Source: Inonotus obliquus (taxonomy: Eukaryota > Basidiomycota > Agaricomycetes > Hymenochaetales > Hymenochaetaceae). From it: 64,000 nt of DNA. The position numbers and the translations under genes are program-made. Below are positions 22,345 through 32,854 of this stretch, in pieces (positions within the stretch are counted from its first letter, which is position 1; each line of letters starts with the position of its first letter). Below the pieces are notes generated by a model. It made no database searches and had not been told where the DNA came from. It was given only the letters and a program-made list of their open reading frames with translations. The stretch is taken from contig JAJHTX010000003.1 in the NCBI GenBank assembly GCA_032164295.1, positions 1 to 64,000 on the forward strand, written 5' to 3'.

Positions 22345-23818
22345 TGTCAGAAGAAATTGACTTATTTGGCATGCAGATCCAGAGACACTACAACCCGATA
22401 AATTCCCACGAACAGCAGACATGGAAAGACAATTCGATCGAACATATTATACACGCACATGCTATTGTCCCTGGGGCTCGACATTACCAGGACAAATCAA
22501 TACACCAATATGCAGGTTCTGTGAATGGGCACATGAGGAGGCATGACTACTGCAGACATGGATACTCGAGGACGCAGTAAATCATATGCTTTGAAGTGAC
22601 CCGTATTCAATTCGAACCAACCACCATTGGTCGACGGTTGCAGAGACAACTCAACCATTGTTCACACCTACACTAAATGCATACTTGCACGAAGTTACGG
22701 TTTGGACAGGAAGGGGGCTACACTACATTGCGAATGCAGGTGTAATTGCATGGACAAGAAGATCAATACATTCCCAGCTATGCTGACGAGTGGCAATACA
22801 ACTCAACTGGCCAATACATGCGGAAGCTACAAGGGAACATCAAGCACTACGCAATAATCTATTTGGCAACATAGTGGCATGATGGAAATCGGAACAGAAT
22901 CAACTACCGGGGATGGTAGCATTGGAAATCTCTCAACCGAGGGAACAGATCAACGGGGCGATCTTAACCTTTGTCATGGAAGGGATCGTTGGCGATCAGG
23001 TGCAAGGAACGGAGATACGGATACCCGACGGATATCGCCGAGCGACGATCTGGCGGACTGGGTTACCTGCCACGGTACAGGCAGAACTATATAGGCCCGC
23101 CGCTCCGGTGATTGATAATCGAGCTAATCCTGTTGAGGAAGGAAGCCCGAGTCAACCAAGACAGCTGACCAACCCAGCAACACCTGCAGAAGATGAAGAC
23201 ATGGCAGACTGTTCGAGTTGCTGTGCATAACATCATAAGGAACATTCAAGAGGGACTGATGTGGCAGTGCGGAAGGCACGGAGCTCTGCACAAGCCACAG
23301 GATTGGCCGGTGATGGCGTGATTGCCGTGCACTGACCAGGTATGAAGTCATATCGAAGGATCTGGAAGATTGCAGGAGGAAATCTGAAGTGCATCGCCAC
23401 CCGATTGGAGATTGTGGGGTATCGGACAAGATAGGGGCTGTGCTCGGAAAAATCAGGGGGCTGTGCCCGAGGGAGCCCGGGTAACTCAATAGATAGAAGC
23501 TTCGGGTATAAATAGGCCAAGGGAGGGTGGCTATGTCCCTCAGCAAAATTCTTCTGTACTAGTGAATAAAAAGAAGCCCCACAAAGCTTCTCTTCTTCGC
23601 TACCACTCTTATCATCGGTACTAGTGTCCGGCCGGTCCCTTGACCCCGACTAAGTACTGTTGCTACTCTGCTCTACAAAGCACCGCCTCGCACTTCCCAT
23701 CGCTTATCAAGACGGACTGCGAATATTGCCGGAGTGAGTGGACTTGTTCTGGTGTGTCGATCATGTTGATTGGTCGATCAATGTCGGTCTGCTGATCCGA
23801 TCTGCACTGGTCCTAACA
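22345..23818. mobile_element. Solo LTR 1 (1,474 bp) with GTTCC target duplication
   Basis: The unit begins TGTCAGAAGAAATTG and ends GGTCCTAACA (TG...CA) and is flanked on both sides by GTTCC (22340-22344 and 23819-23823). It is nearly identical to 26252-27723. A TATAAATA box at 23507-23514 and AATAAA at 23565-23570 fit an LTR promoter and polyA signal. It interrupts the transposase-like gene between ENGSWN and RLDTIN. The frames inside are short and I do not call them genes. LTRs this long suggest a large Ty3/gypsy-type or related element. Confidence 0.9.
23507..23514 (+). promoter_or_regulatory. TATA box of solo LTR 1
   Basis: TATAAATA lies about 60 bp before the AATAAA in the same LTR and is conserved in the second LTR at 27413-27420. 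This fits the U3/R boundary layout of LTR promoters and suggests plus-strand transcription of the parent element. Confidence 0.6.
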
Positions 23819-23899
23819 GTTCCAAGACCCATTTTCCCTCAGAATGGCATCCTGAGGCTTCGATTCAGCAGCCAGTATGAGCCGGTAAAGAGTAATACC

Positions 23900-25660
23900 G
23901 AAGGCTACGATCGATATGGGCTTAATTCTACGATTCTACCGCTTCTTCCAATTAACAATACTTCTGCGATTCTACCGCTTCTTACTTCTCTTCGGACCAA
24001 GGTACTTCTGCCGTCCTATCTACGCCTGCGGTTCCAACAAAGTACGAGGCTTCTGAGATTCGACAAGGCTAAGAACAATTGAGAACTGGTCCTGCATACG
24101 TTTAGCCAGACTTCTACGCCAATACCGAATCACCAATCCCTACGCCCGTCTTCCATCACAGTACCGAACCACCAGACTTCGATACCGATGATACCGATAC
24201 CGACAGTACCGAACCACCAGACTTCGATACCGATGATACCGATACCATACCGTCCACCCATCCTGATACCGACGCTTGATAATCCCCGTCTAGTCAATAC
24301 TACGCCCTCGACGGCCCATACCAGAGGAAAAGGCTCACGAAGCTGCGATCGGTCTGCCATACGTTGCTGCGAAGAGTTGGATCATGGTCGAAACTCCAGT
24401 CCGACGGTATGCCCTTCCGAACCGCCATGCATCGATACCGACGATACCGGTGTTGATACCGATGGTCCGCTCCGGTACCGGAGTTCGTAACGTGTGCTAG
24501 GTCGAGACTGCGCCCTCGGAGATCTACGTCGAGAGGAAGATTGGAAAATGAATCAGGTCCGCCGTACGCTGCTTCGGTATCGGAGGAGGCCATCGATCCG
24601 ACTCGGAGGGGAAGCCAAGCCATGCCCAGTCGAGTCAGGCCACGCGTACCGATCGATATCGAGGGGCTCGAGCGATCTCGTTGATGCTCAGGGACGATCC
24701 CAGGGTACTGATTGGTACCGAGCGGTAGAGTGCCCCATTGCCAAGGTTGGGTTGTAACATCGGAGCACGCCGTCCGATCGATCGGTAGACGCCCAGACTG
24801 ACGCCGCACGGATCATGATACCGGAACAAAGGTAAATCAGGATGACGTGCTTCTCCTACGACAGGGACATCGCCAGGAGCGCCCATGCGGTAGCTTGAGA
24901 CATGTCCTTATTTTAGCGCTGGTCGACGTTGGTCTCGCCGCCCTACCTCGGTATCACTCGTCGTGAGTTTTCATTGGGTTCTTGTCTCGTCCCACCCTAT
25001 TCTTAGCTACCCCCTGATAAAACTTCTTATTCACTCATCATCTTATGTTTCCCCTGATTATAATTTTACATTCAATTCGACCTTATGTTCCATTTCTTGT
25101 ACCGGATTACGGTACGATTCGACTTGTAAAAACCCCCAATTTAGTATCTTGAATGGCTACGGTATTATGGTATTTATAGCCCGCATGTTCTACTGTAGCA
25201 AACCAGCTAATCTGAGAGGAACTTCCAGAGTGAAGGTCCGGGTTTTGCTCATCTCGTTCACGCCCCCGTTCGTTCGTCTCGTCTCGTAGTCACCGGTATC
25301 GATACCGGTAGTCGTCGATATCGTCTCCGTCGTCCTCGCCTCTCGTCTCACAACTAGTCATATCAGATACACCCCCTCTGCTCGTCTTCTCTACTGCTCC
25401 GTTCTCTCTACCGTGATACCGGACACCAGACGACTCGGTATCGACGGATTCGTCTCGGTATTGATCGTCTCCAGATACCTCTCCTCTTGAGTGGTCACCT
25501 ATAGCCCCCTGTACTCATCAATCCAGCCAGGCCTTACTATTCTCTCTTGACGACTTGTCTGTGACTGTACGACTTAGTACCGCCACGTACCGGCCCTCCC
25601 AACGCATCTAAATCGTACCCCCCTCGTCCGGTACTTCTGATACCGGCCGCGTTCTCGCAC
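23900..25660. other. GATACCG-rich inserted segment of unknown type
   Basis: About 1.75 kb separates two neighbouring parts of the transposase-like protein, so it is probably an insertion. It is filled with GATACC, CGGTATC and TACCG words, a 45-bp unit repeated twice (24159-24203 and 24204-24248) and an 18-bp perfect palindrome at 25292-25309 (ACCGGTATCGATACCGGT). No coherent long reading frame is seen. Exact ends and a target duplication could not be set by eye. A third LTR or a non-autonomous element is possible. Confidence 0.5.
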
Positions 25661-26251
25661 ATTCACCGGGGCTGTTCGATCAACCTCTTTATGTGGGATT
25701 ACACCTAGTACAGGAATGCAAGCCTTGAGTTAGTACCTATAGAATAGATCCAAGCTGAGTAAGTCTTACATTTTGAAGAAGTGATCCAAGTTCTAATGCA
25801 TTCACTGCTTCCAGAGAATCGGCCCGAATCGCTTGAATGTAAGGAACCGAGATAGCTTCATGGTACAATGCAAGGCATGCAAGCTTGGTAAGTGTCGATA
25901 GGTCTTTCAAGGCTTCATATATGTTCGTTTCAAGATGATTCAGTTTATTTTTCTCCTTTGCAAGGCGAACGGACTCGATAAATTCTAAGTATATATTGCG
26001 GTGAGCGAGAATCTCTGCTGCTGCATTGAGGTACGAAGAATAACAGGTATTGGATGTGTCAGGGAATGTAAATTCCTGACCCATTCTCTTTCTCGCCCAG
26101 TTTCAGAAGACATGGTGTTGCCCTGTACCATAAACATGCACGACTCGAGTGAGTACATTTCTGATAGATCCTAGCTGAGTATAGTCTCACCTTTCTTGTC
26201 ATCCTTGTGATTCAATAGCGCACCCATAAGTGCTACAAGCTTAACTGCCCC

Positions 26252-27723
26252 TGTCAGAAGAAATTGACTTATTTGGCATGCGGATCCAGAAACGCTACAA
26301 CCCGATAAATTCCCACGAGCATCAGACATGGAAAGACAATTCGATCGAACATACTATACACACACACGCTATTGTCCCTGGGGCTCGACATTACCAGGAC
26401 AAATCAATACACCAATATGCAGATTCTGTGAATGGGCACATGAGGAAGCATGGATACTGCAGACATGGATACTCGAGGATGCAGTCAATCATATGCTTCG
26501 AAGTGACCCGTATTCAATTAGAACCAACCACCATTGGTCGACGGTTGCAGAAACAACTCAACCATTGTTCACACCTACACTAAATGCATACTTGCACGAA
26601 ATTACGGTTTGGACAGGAAGGGGGTTACACTACATTGCGAATGCAGGTGTAATTGCATGGACAAGAAGATCGATACATTCCCAGCTATGCCGACGAGTGG
26701 CAATACAACTCGACTGGCCAATACATGCGGAAGCTACAAGAGAACATCAAGCACTACGCAATAATCTATTTGGCAACATAGTGGCATGATGGAAATCGGA
26801 ACAGAATCAACTACCGGGGATGGTAGCATTGGAAATCTCTCAACCGAGGGAACAGATCAACGGGGCGATCTTAACCTTTGTCATGGAAGGGATCGTTGGC
26901 GATCAGGTGCAAGGAACGGAGATACGGATACCCGACGGATATCGCCGAGCGACGATCTGGCGGACTGGGTTACCTGCCATGGTACAGGCAGAACCATATA
27001 GGCCCGCCGCTCCCGTGATTGATAATTGAGCTAACCCTGTTGAGGAAGGAAGCCCGAGTCAACCGAGACAGCTGACCAACCCAGCAGCACCTGCAGAAGA
27101 TGAAGACATGGCAGACTGTTCGAGTTGCTGTGCATGACATCATAAGGAACGTTCAAGAAGGACTGACGTGGCAGTGCGGAAGGCACGGAGCTCCGCACCG
27201 CCACAGGATTGGCCGGTGATGGCGTGATTGCTGTGCACTGACCCAGTATGAAGTCATATCGAAGGATCTGGAAGATTGCAGGAGGAAATCGGAAGTGCAT
27301 CGCCACCCGATTGGAGATTGTGGGGTATCGGACAAGATAGGGGCTGTGCTCGGAAAGATCAGGAGGCTGTGCCCGAGGGAGCCCGGGTAACTCAATAGAT
27401 AGAAGCTTCGGGTATAAATAGGCCAAGCGAGGGTGGCTATGTCCCTCAGCAAAATTCTTCTGTACTAGTGAATACAAAGAAGCCCCACAAAGCTTCTCTT
27501 CTTCGCTACCACTCTTATCATCGGTACTAGTGTCCGGCCGGTCCCTTGACCCCGACTAAGTACTGTTGCTACCCCGCTCTACAAGCACCGCCTCGCACTT
27601 CCCATCGCTTATCAAGACGGATTGCGAATATTGCCGGAGTGAGTGGACTTGTTCTGGTGCGTCGATCGTGTTGATCGATCGATCAATGCCGATCTGCTGA
27701 TCCGATCCGCACTGGTCCTAACA
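26252..27723. mobile_element. Solo LTR 2 (1,472 bp) with GCCCC target duplication
   Basis: This is the same unit as LTR 1 (TGTCAG...CTAACA), flanked by GCCCC at 26247-26251 and 27724-27728. The different duplications show two separate insertions followed by LTR-LTR recombination, rather than two ends of one element. It interrupts the transposase-like coding frame between EVSKAG and VKLVAL. TATAAATA lies at 27413-27420. The AATAAA of LTR 1 reads AATACA here. Confidence 0.9.
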
Positions 27724-29859
27724 GCCCCAGCCTTCGAAACTTCGCATGCACGCTTTTCTGCTGGAGTTTCGTCCTTTGCATCGTCACCCTCCTCATCTTC
27801 CTCATTGAATTCGACAAGCTCCAAGACAGCCACTTTATCTCGATTTGGGAGCAGCCTCGGTGAGATTCCAAACTTTTTCCATTCTTCATGCATCGCTGAA
27901 TCACCACCCTTGACAGAGTTTAATTCCTTATGCATACCACATCCAGCCCAGACAAAGATTTGCATCTCTTTTCTTTCAGCATCCGAAAGTATGTGAAGAC
28001 CCTCACTAGAAAGACCCATCGCCAAGTCATTCACCAAAGATAAGTTCTTTTGATGTCGTTCATCAGCACTTAACGATTTCCACACTAATTTTCCGCCTAG
28101 GTCTTGAATCATTTGCTTTGTGCCTTCAAGAACAAGCACGGCTTGTTCGCTTTCAGTTCTGGAGAAAAACTGTCTTGTCCCAAGTCCTCGCAAAGACATC
28201 TCCTCCTTCCAAGAAGCCAGAAGGCAATGCTTCGCCTTCTGGTCTTCTGCATGGTCACCATGCGAGCCATGGTATTTCATGGCCAAGGCACCAGTCGAAA
28301 ATGGCTCTCCTGGCATTTCTGAGTTAGTACCTATAGAATAGATCCTAGTTGAGTACAGTCTTACCATTTGTCACTAATGGACTCTTATTATACAGTTCTA
28401 CAACTTCATCTATAAAGTGGGTATCTCCCTTCATCTGCATCTCTGCACAATGGTTCGCTGTGAGTCACACATGGCCAAAACGAACTGCATGGGCCACTGA
28501 AGAGGATCTGGAGGGCAAAGCCGATGAGGAGGACAATGAAGTAAGTCCTCCATTGTTTCGATCATTGGGAATCTGAAGATTAAAGTGCAGGGACTCAAAG
28601 TTCTGATTCTTGTTTGTTGTCCCATCACCTCCGGTTGTAAATCCTGAATTTGAGGTCAGTAAGCTTGTTACCCACTATCAACATTTATTACTCACCTCTT
28701 GTCATTCTGAGTTGGTGTGCCAACTGTAGTTTTGAAGCGACATCAGCCTCTCCTACAAATCGGCAGATTGTTCGGATGCTAGGTATGCGAAATTTTGTTT
28801 CCGACTCCAAGGACTTGATACCCAAAAATTCACAGACAAACTTGACAAATTCGAAGACAATTGAGCTGCATCGTGTGATGGGACATCCAAAGATGACCAG
28901 CCGACAAACGAGGGAACAAAGTTCAGGGGTATAAACCCCTCTTTCGGTGAGTCGAGTCAAATTACTTGCTTTTTTTTTGAATGAATTGAGCTGTTTTATT
29001 CGTTTGCGAGCATGCTGAAGTCGTTTCGAAAGAATACAAGACTTTTGTTGTGAATCGTGTAGTCTTGACTGCAGGTGAGTGATTTGGTCATTGGCTTTTG
29101 TAATGATGGCTCACATTTCTTTCACCTGCTGACTGAGGTTTTCTTCCAGCTCGATATGGGTCGATTCAGTGGTGATACGCTCAAATTGAACTAAGGAAAG
29201 CTGCTTCCGTGCATGCAAAAGTGCATTGGAGTAAGAGGATATTCGTGTTCGAAGTCCTTCGGTCTCGGATTTGGTATTGGTGAGTTCAATCTGTTTCTCC
29301 ACTAATTGAGTGCTGAGCTGATAAGTCTTCTTTCTTTGAGATGTAGTGGTGTCCTTCGATCGCTTTAGCTGCTTGTGCAAGCAGCGGAGCTTCTGCAGCA
29401 AAGCAGCTACTTGCATTTGGGCTTTCTGGTACCATGCTCTGGAATCCGTGAGTGTATCCTTCAATTCCTCAACCTGCAGCCTGAGCTCTGCATTGGTTGT
29501 TTCTAGGTTTTCAACCATCAATTTCAGTTGCTTGTTATTGATCGCCTGCTCTGTAGCTACCATGTGGACCTTTATAAGTACCACATCCTTTGTACCCAAC
29601 TCGTTCTTTAGTAATACTATCCTTGAGGATACTGATCGTGATTCTCTTCCAGAAATGGTTTTCTCCTTCTCATCCAGGCCATCCACCATTCGTTTTTCTC
29701 GAGCAGCTAGCAATTGAAGTGTCTGAGCTTCAGACCTGGCATTCTTTCCCTTCGGCATCTATGTAACAGAAAAAAACTATAAGTCATCTATATGCATTGA
29801 TTGATTGGCTACATACACCAATTACTTGGGATTACACACTTCTTTGATGAGAACATTGA

Positions 29860-29874
29860 TTTTTGCCCGCCGTG
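29860..29874. repeat. Terminal inverted repeat of the broken DNA transposon
   Basis: TTTTTGCCCGCCGTG is the inverse of the MITE terminus at 20011 (shared CACGGCGGGCAAAA). It lies about 100 bp upstream of the first ATG of the minus-strand transposase-like gene, where a transposon end is expected. A matching distant left end other than the MITE was not found. Confidence 0.6.
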
Positions 29875-30413
29875 CTCCTGACAGTACCTATCAATCACGT
29901 GCTTTTGTAATTACCTTTTATAGTAATAATGTCGGATTTTGCACTCTCAAGCTATCTTCTCCTCCACTTCATGGAATATCATCGAACTAAGTGCACAAAT
30001 ATGTTTTCCAGGTGATTTTCTTCATTTTGTTCAGAAAAAATTCTGAAGAAAGTTCTTGTTTCTGAGATATGACACAAAATGACATATATTTCCATCAATT
30101 TTTGAAGGAATTTTGTATTTTTTAGTCAGAGCATTCTTCAGTATCAGATACATGCACCAAAAAAAAAAGCAATGAGAAAGATGCGTTGTGTGAATTACCC
30201 TGTCCTGTCAGATGCCGAATCCACAGGTGGGACAGGATCTGCGCGTGCGTCGATCCCCGGGAAAGCTAACCGAGGCCGTGGGAACACCCAAATTTCTAGC
30301 GCGGATTGCCAGTCACCAGTACTACTAAGTTAAAGTTGTAATATACTACTACTGGTACTACTAGTACTACGAGTGTCGTCTACCATTTCTCAACACTACC
30401 TCTTATTTGTCGT
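29875..30413. other. Intergenic with TAC/TAG trinucleotide tract
   Basis: No gene is seen. A short interrupted ACTACTGGTACTACTAG tract lies at about 30318-30371, directly before the Sld3-like start. A CCTGTCCTGTC / GGGACAGGA inverted pair occurs at about 30198-30239. Confidence 0.5.
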
Positions 30414-31922
30414 ATGCCGGCAACGTCTGTCGCACCCCTCTCCTACTCTCTTGAGAAAGCTTGTCTTATCCCTTTTAACGAAGCTGCAGAAGGCCAACTT
30501 CATCGTGACTATCCATTGTGTGAATCATTACATTTATCGCTTTGGACCAGTTCTGACAATGTATAGCTTAAATAAGGACTTATCAACTCAAGATTTTGTG
30601 ATCAGAAGCTACCTAGAAACATTGTGAGGTGAGTTTTCTGTGTTCTGCGTTTCTCGTTGGTTTTGACGCTCAATCACCTCCAGTCCTTCAACCCGCTTTC
30701 GCATTTCGTATCATCCATTACTGCTGCCAACACGCGCGGCTTCCGACAAGTACAGGACCGAATTAGTCCAGATCCTTGCAGATGGTGGTGGCGCTGAAGA
30801 GCAAGAGGAAAGGATGTGGTTCGCCTGGGAGCTAGAGAAGTCCGCGAGTGAAGAAGGGGGAAAAGTGGACGAGGAGAAATGGCGGAGAGCGTGGCTTGAG
30901 AGGCTAGAGAGAAGAGAGTGAGGAGCAACAGAATTCTTTCTTGTTTCCATCCCATCCCCTCTAAAGAGCCATGATTCAGGCCCTGCTCCTCATGCTGAAG
31001 CTCAGTCTGCAGGGTCCGAATCCATCCTCTCTAATGGAATGTCTGAAAGGGAAAAAAATAAGGAAAAAGAAACAAGAGTCGCCTCCTGAGACAACTGAAG
31101 AGAGGATTGAAAGCTATATGGACAAACTTGTCGATTGGCAGCTCACCGCAACACTTGATGCAACGATGCCATCTTCCCACCTCTTTGGCAGGAACCAATC
31201 CGGAGACGAAGAGGCTAAACAATGGACTTGATCATTTTACGAGAAAATCGTTGAACCTCTGTAAATCGTCTCCTTCATTAAAACGGTGCATGGCCTCTCA
31301 ACATTTATCTATAGCTTCAAATCAGAACTGCCTGAGCAGTGCATGCTCTTCCGGTCTGAGCTCTTCCCTGAGCCGCTAATTTCGGATTCAAACCAATCAG
31401 ACGTGGATAAATCAATTAATGGCAAAGCTTCTCGTGCAGGCTCTCGTGCTCCATCCATACCGCGCCGGCTTCACTCGCGAGCTCTTTCCGCCTCTGGTAT
31501 CCAAGTGCAATGCAGCAGGAGTCGCTCGCTCAGCGTATCACTCGCGCAAGACGAGGCATCCCGCACTCAGCCGTGAGGTCAGTATGAGTCGAGTTTTTGA
31601 GAACAAACCGAAGACGCGTATGAAGTCCAGGGCGACGCAAGAAGAACGGAAAGCTGAGATTGAGAAACCAAACACGAGGCACGATTCGGGAATGACGTTG
31701 GTCCAAGCGACACCTATGAAGCATCATTATTCTGCCCCGGAAGAGCAAGCTGGCTGGTATAATTGGTGTCAGCGAACAGATGGACACTTCGCCGTTCCGA
31801 GTCCTCCTCCGACGAGCTCGAGCGACCCAGGAGATGCTTATATTGAAGACACTCCTGTTGCACCGCGTACACGCCGAAGCAACAGTCAGACTGGAGGCTC
31901 CCCTTCACCACTTTCCCGCTGA
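30414..31922 (+). pseudogene. Sld3-like DNA replication regulator, apparently broken
   Basis: Exons 30414-30560, 30606-30628, 30684-30917, 30967-31260 and 31315 onward splice in phase. The product has AASDKYRTELVQIL, EEKWRRAWLERLERREAMIQALLLMLKLSL, ERIESYMDKLVDWQL and FYEKIVEPLFKSELPEQCMLFRSELF, which match the C-terminal domain of fungal Sld3 (CMG helicase loading at origins). Two lesions exist: TGA at 31229-31231, where a residue before SFYEKIVEP should be (no GT upstream in that exon could remove it), and a frameshift near 31565. After the frameshift the other frame continues SREVSMSRVFENKPK and TLVQATP to 31922. Sld3 is essential, so this is a second copy, a sequencing error or a recent loss. 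Confidence 0.68.
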
Positions 31923-32854
31923 CGCGACACACCTGATCCATTGATTTTGAAGATGGTTGAGAAAAAGGAGACCTTGAAGAGGACCGTCTCGACATCTACC
32001 ACCTCCCGATCGTCACGAGTGACGCATGCTCGGCGCAAGAGATCTAAAAGTGGTTTCAGGCATGGTGCGTTCGATGAGCACGCTGGCGAGAGCTACATCG
32101 ATGCATTCAGATTATCGAAAGCAATGCTCATGGATGAAGACCAGGATAATGAAATGCTGATCTCGCCGTCGCCTGTAGTAAGAAATTCGAATGCGGATAA
32201 GAGCGCTAGTACTCAATCAGGCTCCTTTCTTGCTTTTCTGCTGACAATGATCATGACACGTATCTTTTACGTCTTCGGCACTGCCGTACTTAAGTCAGGG
32301 GAGGGGGTCCTTAAACAAGTGCGAAGACCGACAGACACTCCTTATCCTCCTCCCGCCAGCATTATCGCGACAAAGGTGCACCGAATCGCTTGGGCAACAA
32401 TATCTTCTGAATATTCGTCATCTCTGTTTGTGATCACCATGATCGGGGTTTGGGAGTGACTACGTAATACAGCATCCGCCGCGACCAGATGATTACGTAC
32501 TCTTTCCGCGACTCCATTTCGTGGCGTTTCCTTGTACGTATTCTTCCAAGCTGCGCTCAGCCCAACATCATGGAAGACGAAGCTGAGTCCTTTGGGGGCG
32601 ATGAACATACCCAAAACAATGAGATGACCATCTAATCCGTGTACTCTTCCCGCTCTCTTCCATCCACAATATTCTTCTTGCGTAATGGAAGTCATCCGGC
32701 TTCAGACACAGAAGCTAAGGACCGCTGTGATTAATGCGATCAGCCAAGTTGCCTGGAAGCACTGTAGCATGGAAGTGGAGCTAAAAGCTGCTACATATAT
32801 CTGCAGTCTCGTCCAGCTGGGCATCGCACTCACTTGACCAACAGACAGACCACC
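31923..32854. other. Gene-poor stretch after the Sld3-like gene
   Basis: A plus frame at 31941-32459 (RSSRVTHARRKRSKSGF, SKAMLMDEDQDNEMLISPSP) may be a frameshifted Sld3 tail. A minus frame at 32342-32695 contains ETPRNGVAERVRNHL, faintly like a copia integrase, but no neighbouring integrase motifs are present. Nothing else is supported. Confidence 0.35.

Larger units (their letters stand above)
21590..29758 (-). pseudogene. Transposase-like gene split by two solo LTRs and another insertion
   Basis: Pieces of one protein are found in order on the minus strand. 29758-29111 is a coiled coil (MPKGKNARSEAQ...). 28970-28690 contains TERGVYTPELCSLV. 28640-28450 contains TTGGDGTTNKNQNFESLHF. 28320-27724 contains FVWAGCGMHKELNSVKGG. 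26251-25737 contains ALLNHKDDKK, TFPDTSNT and LALYHEAISVPYI. 23890-23824 ends in ENGSWN, and 22340-21590 contains FLAGALLTWKRF and MNDVNEGALGSFRVF. The DGTT, CxMHK and NEGxLG motifs suggest an RNase-H-fold transposase with a CxxH signature, as in hAT-like groups; I cannot name the superfamily. In-frame TGA codons sit at 29111-29113 and 26103-26105. Homologous proteins are common in Agaricomycete genomes. Confidence 0.65.

Noticed and set aside
22343..27723. One LTR retrotransposon with both LTRs and an internal region
   Set aside because: Each LTR has its own, different 5-bp duplication, and the DNA between them is part of the transposase-like gene plus another segment, with no gag or pol frame.
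20011..29874. CRISPR-like or satellite array
   Set aside because: Repeats are inverted ends, LTRs and word-rich segments; no regularly spaced identical repeats with unique spacers, and the host is a fungus.
1740..31231. UGA read as tryptophan in this organism
   Set aside because: Several apparently intact genes here (NIF3-like, HtrL/YibB-like, Clr2 copy B, Mid2-like, DUF6533) end in TGA at the expected length, and the internal TGAs are confined to transposons and the damaged Sld3-like gene.
32342..32695. Copia integrase fragment on the minus strand
   Set aside because: Only a TPRNGVAER-like string is suggestive; no zinc-binding or DDE motifs flank it and no LTR is nearby.
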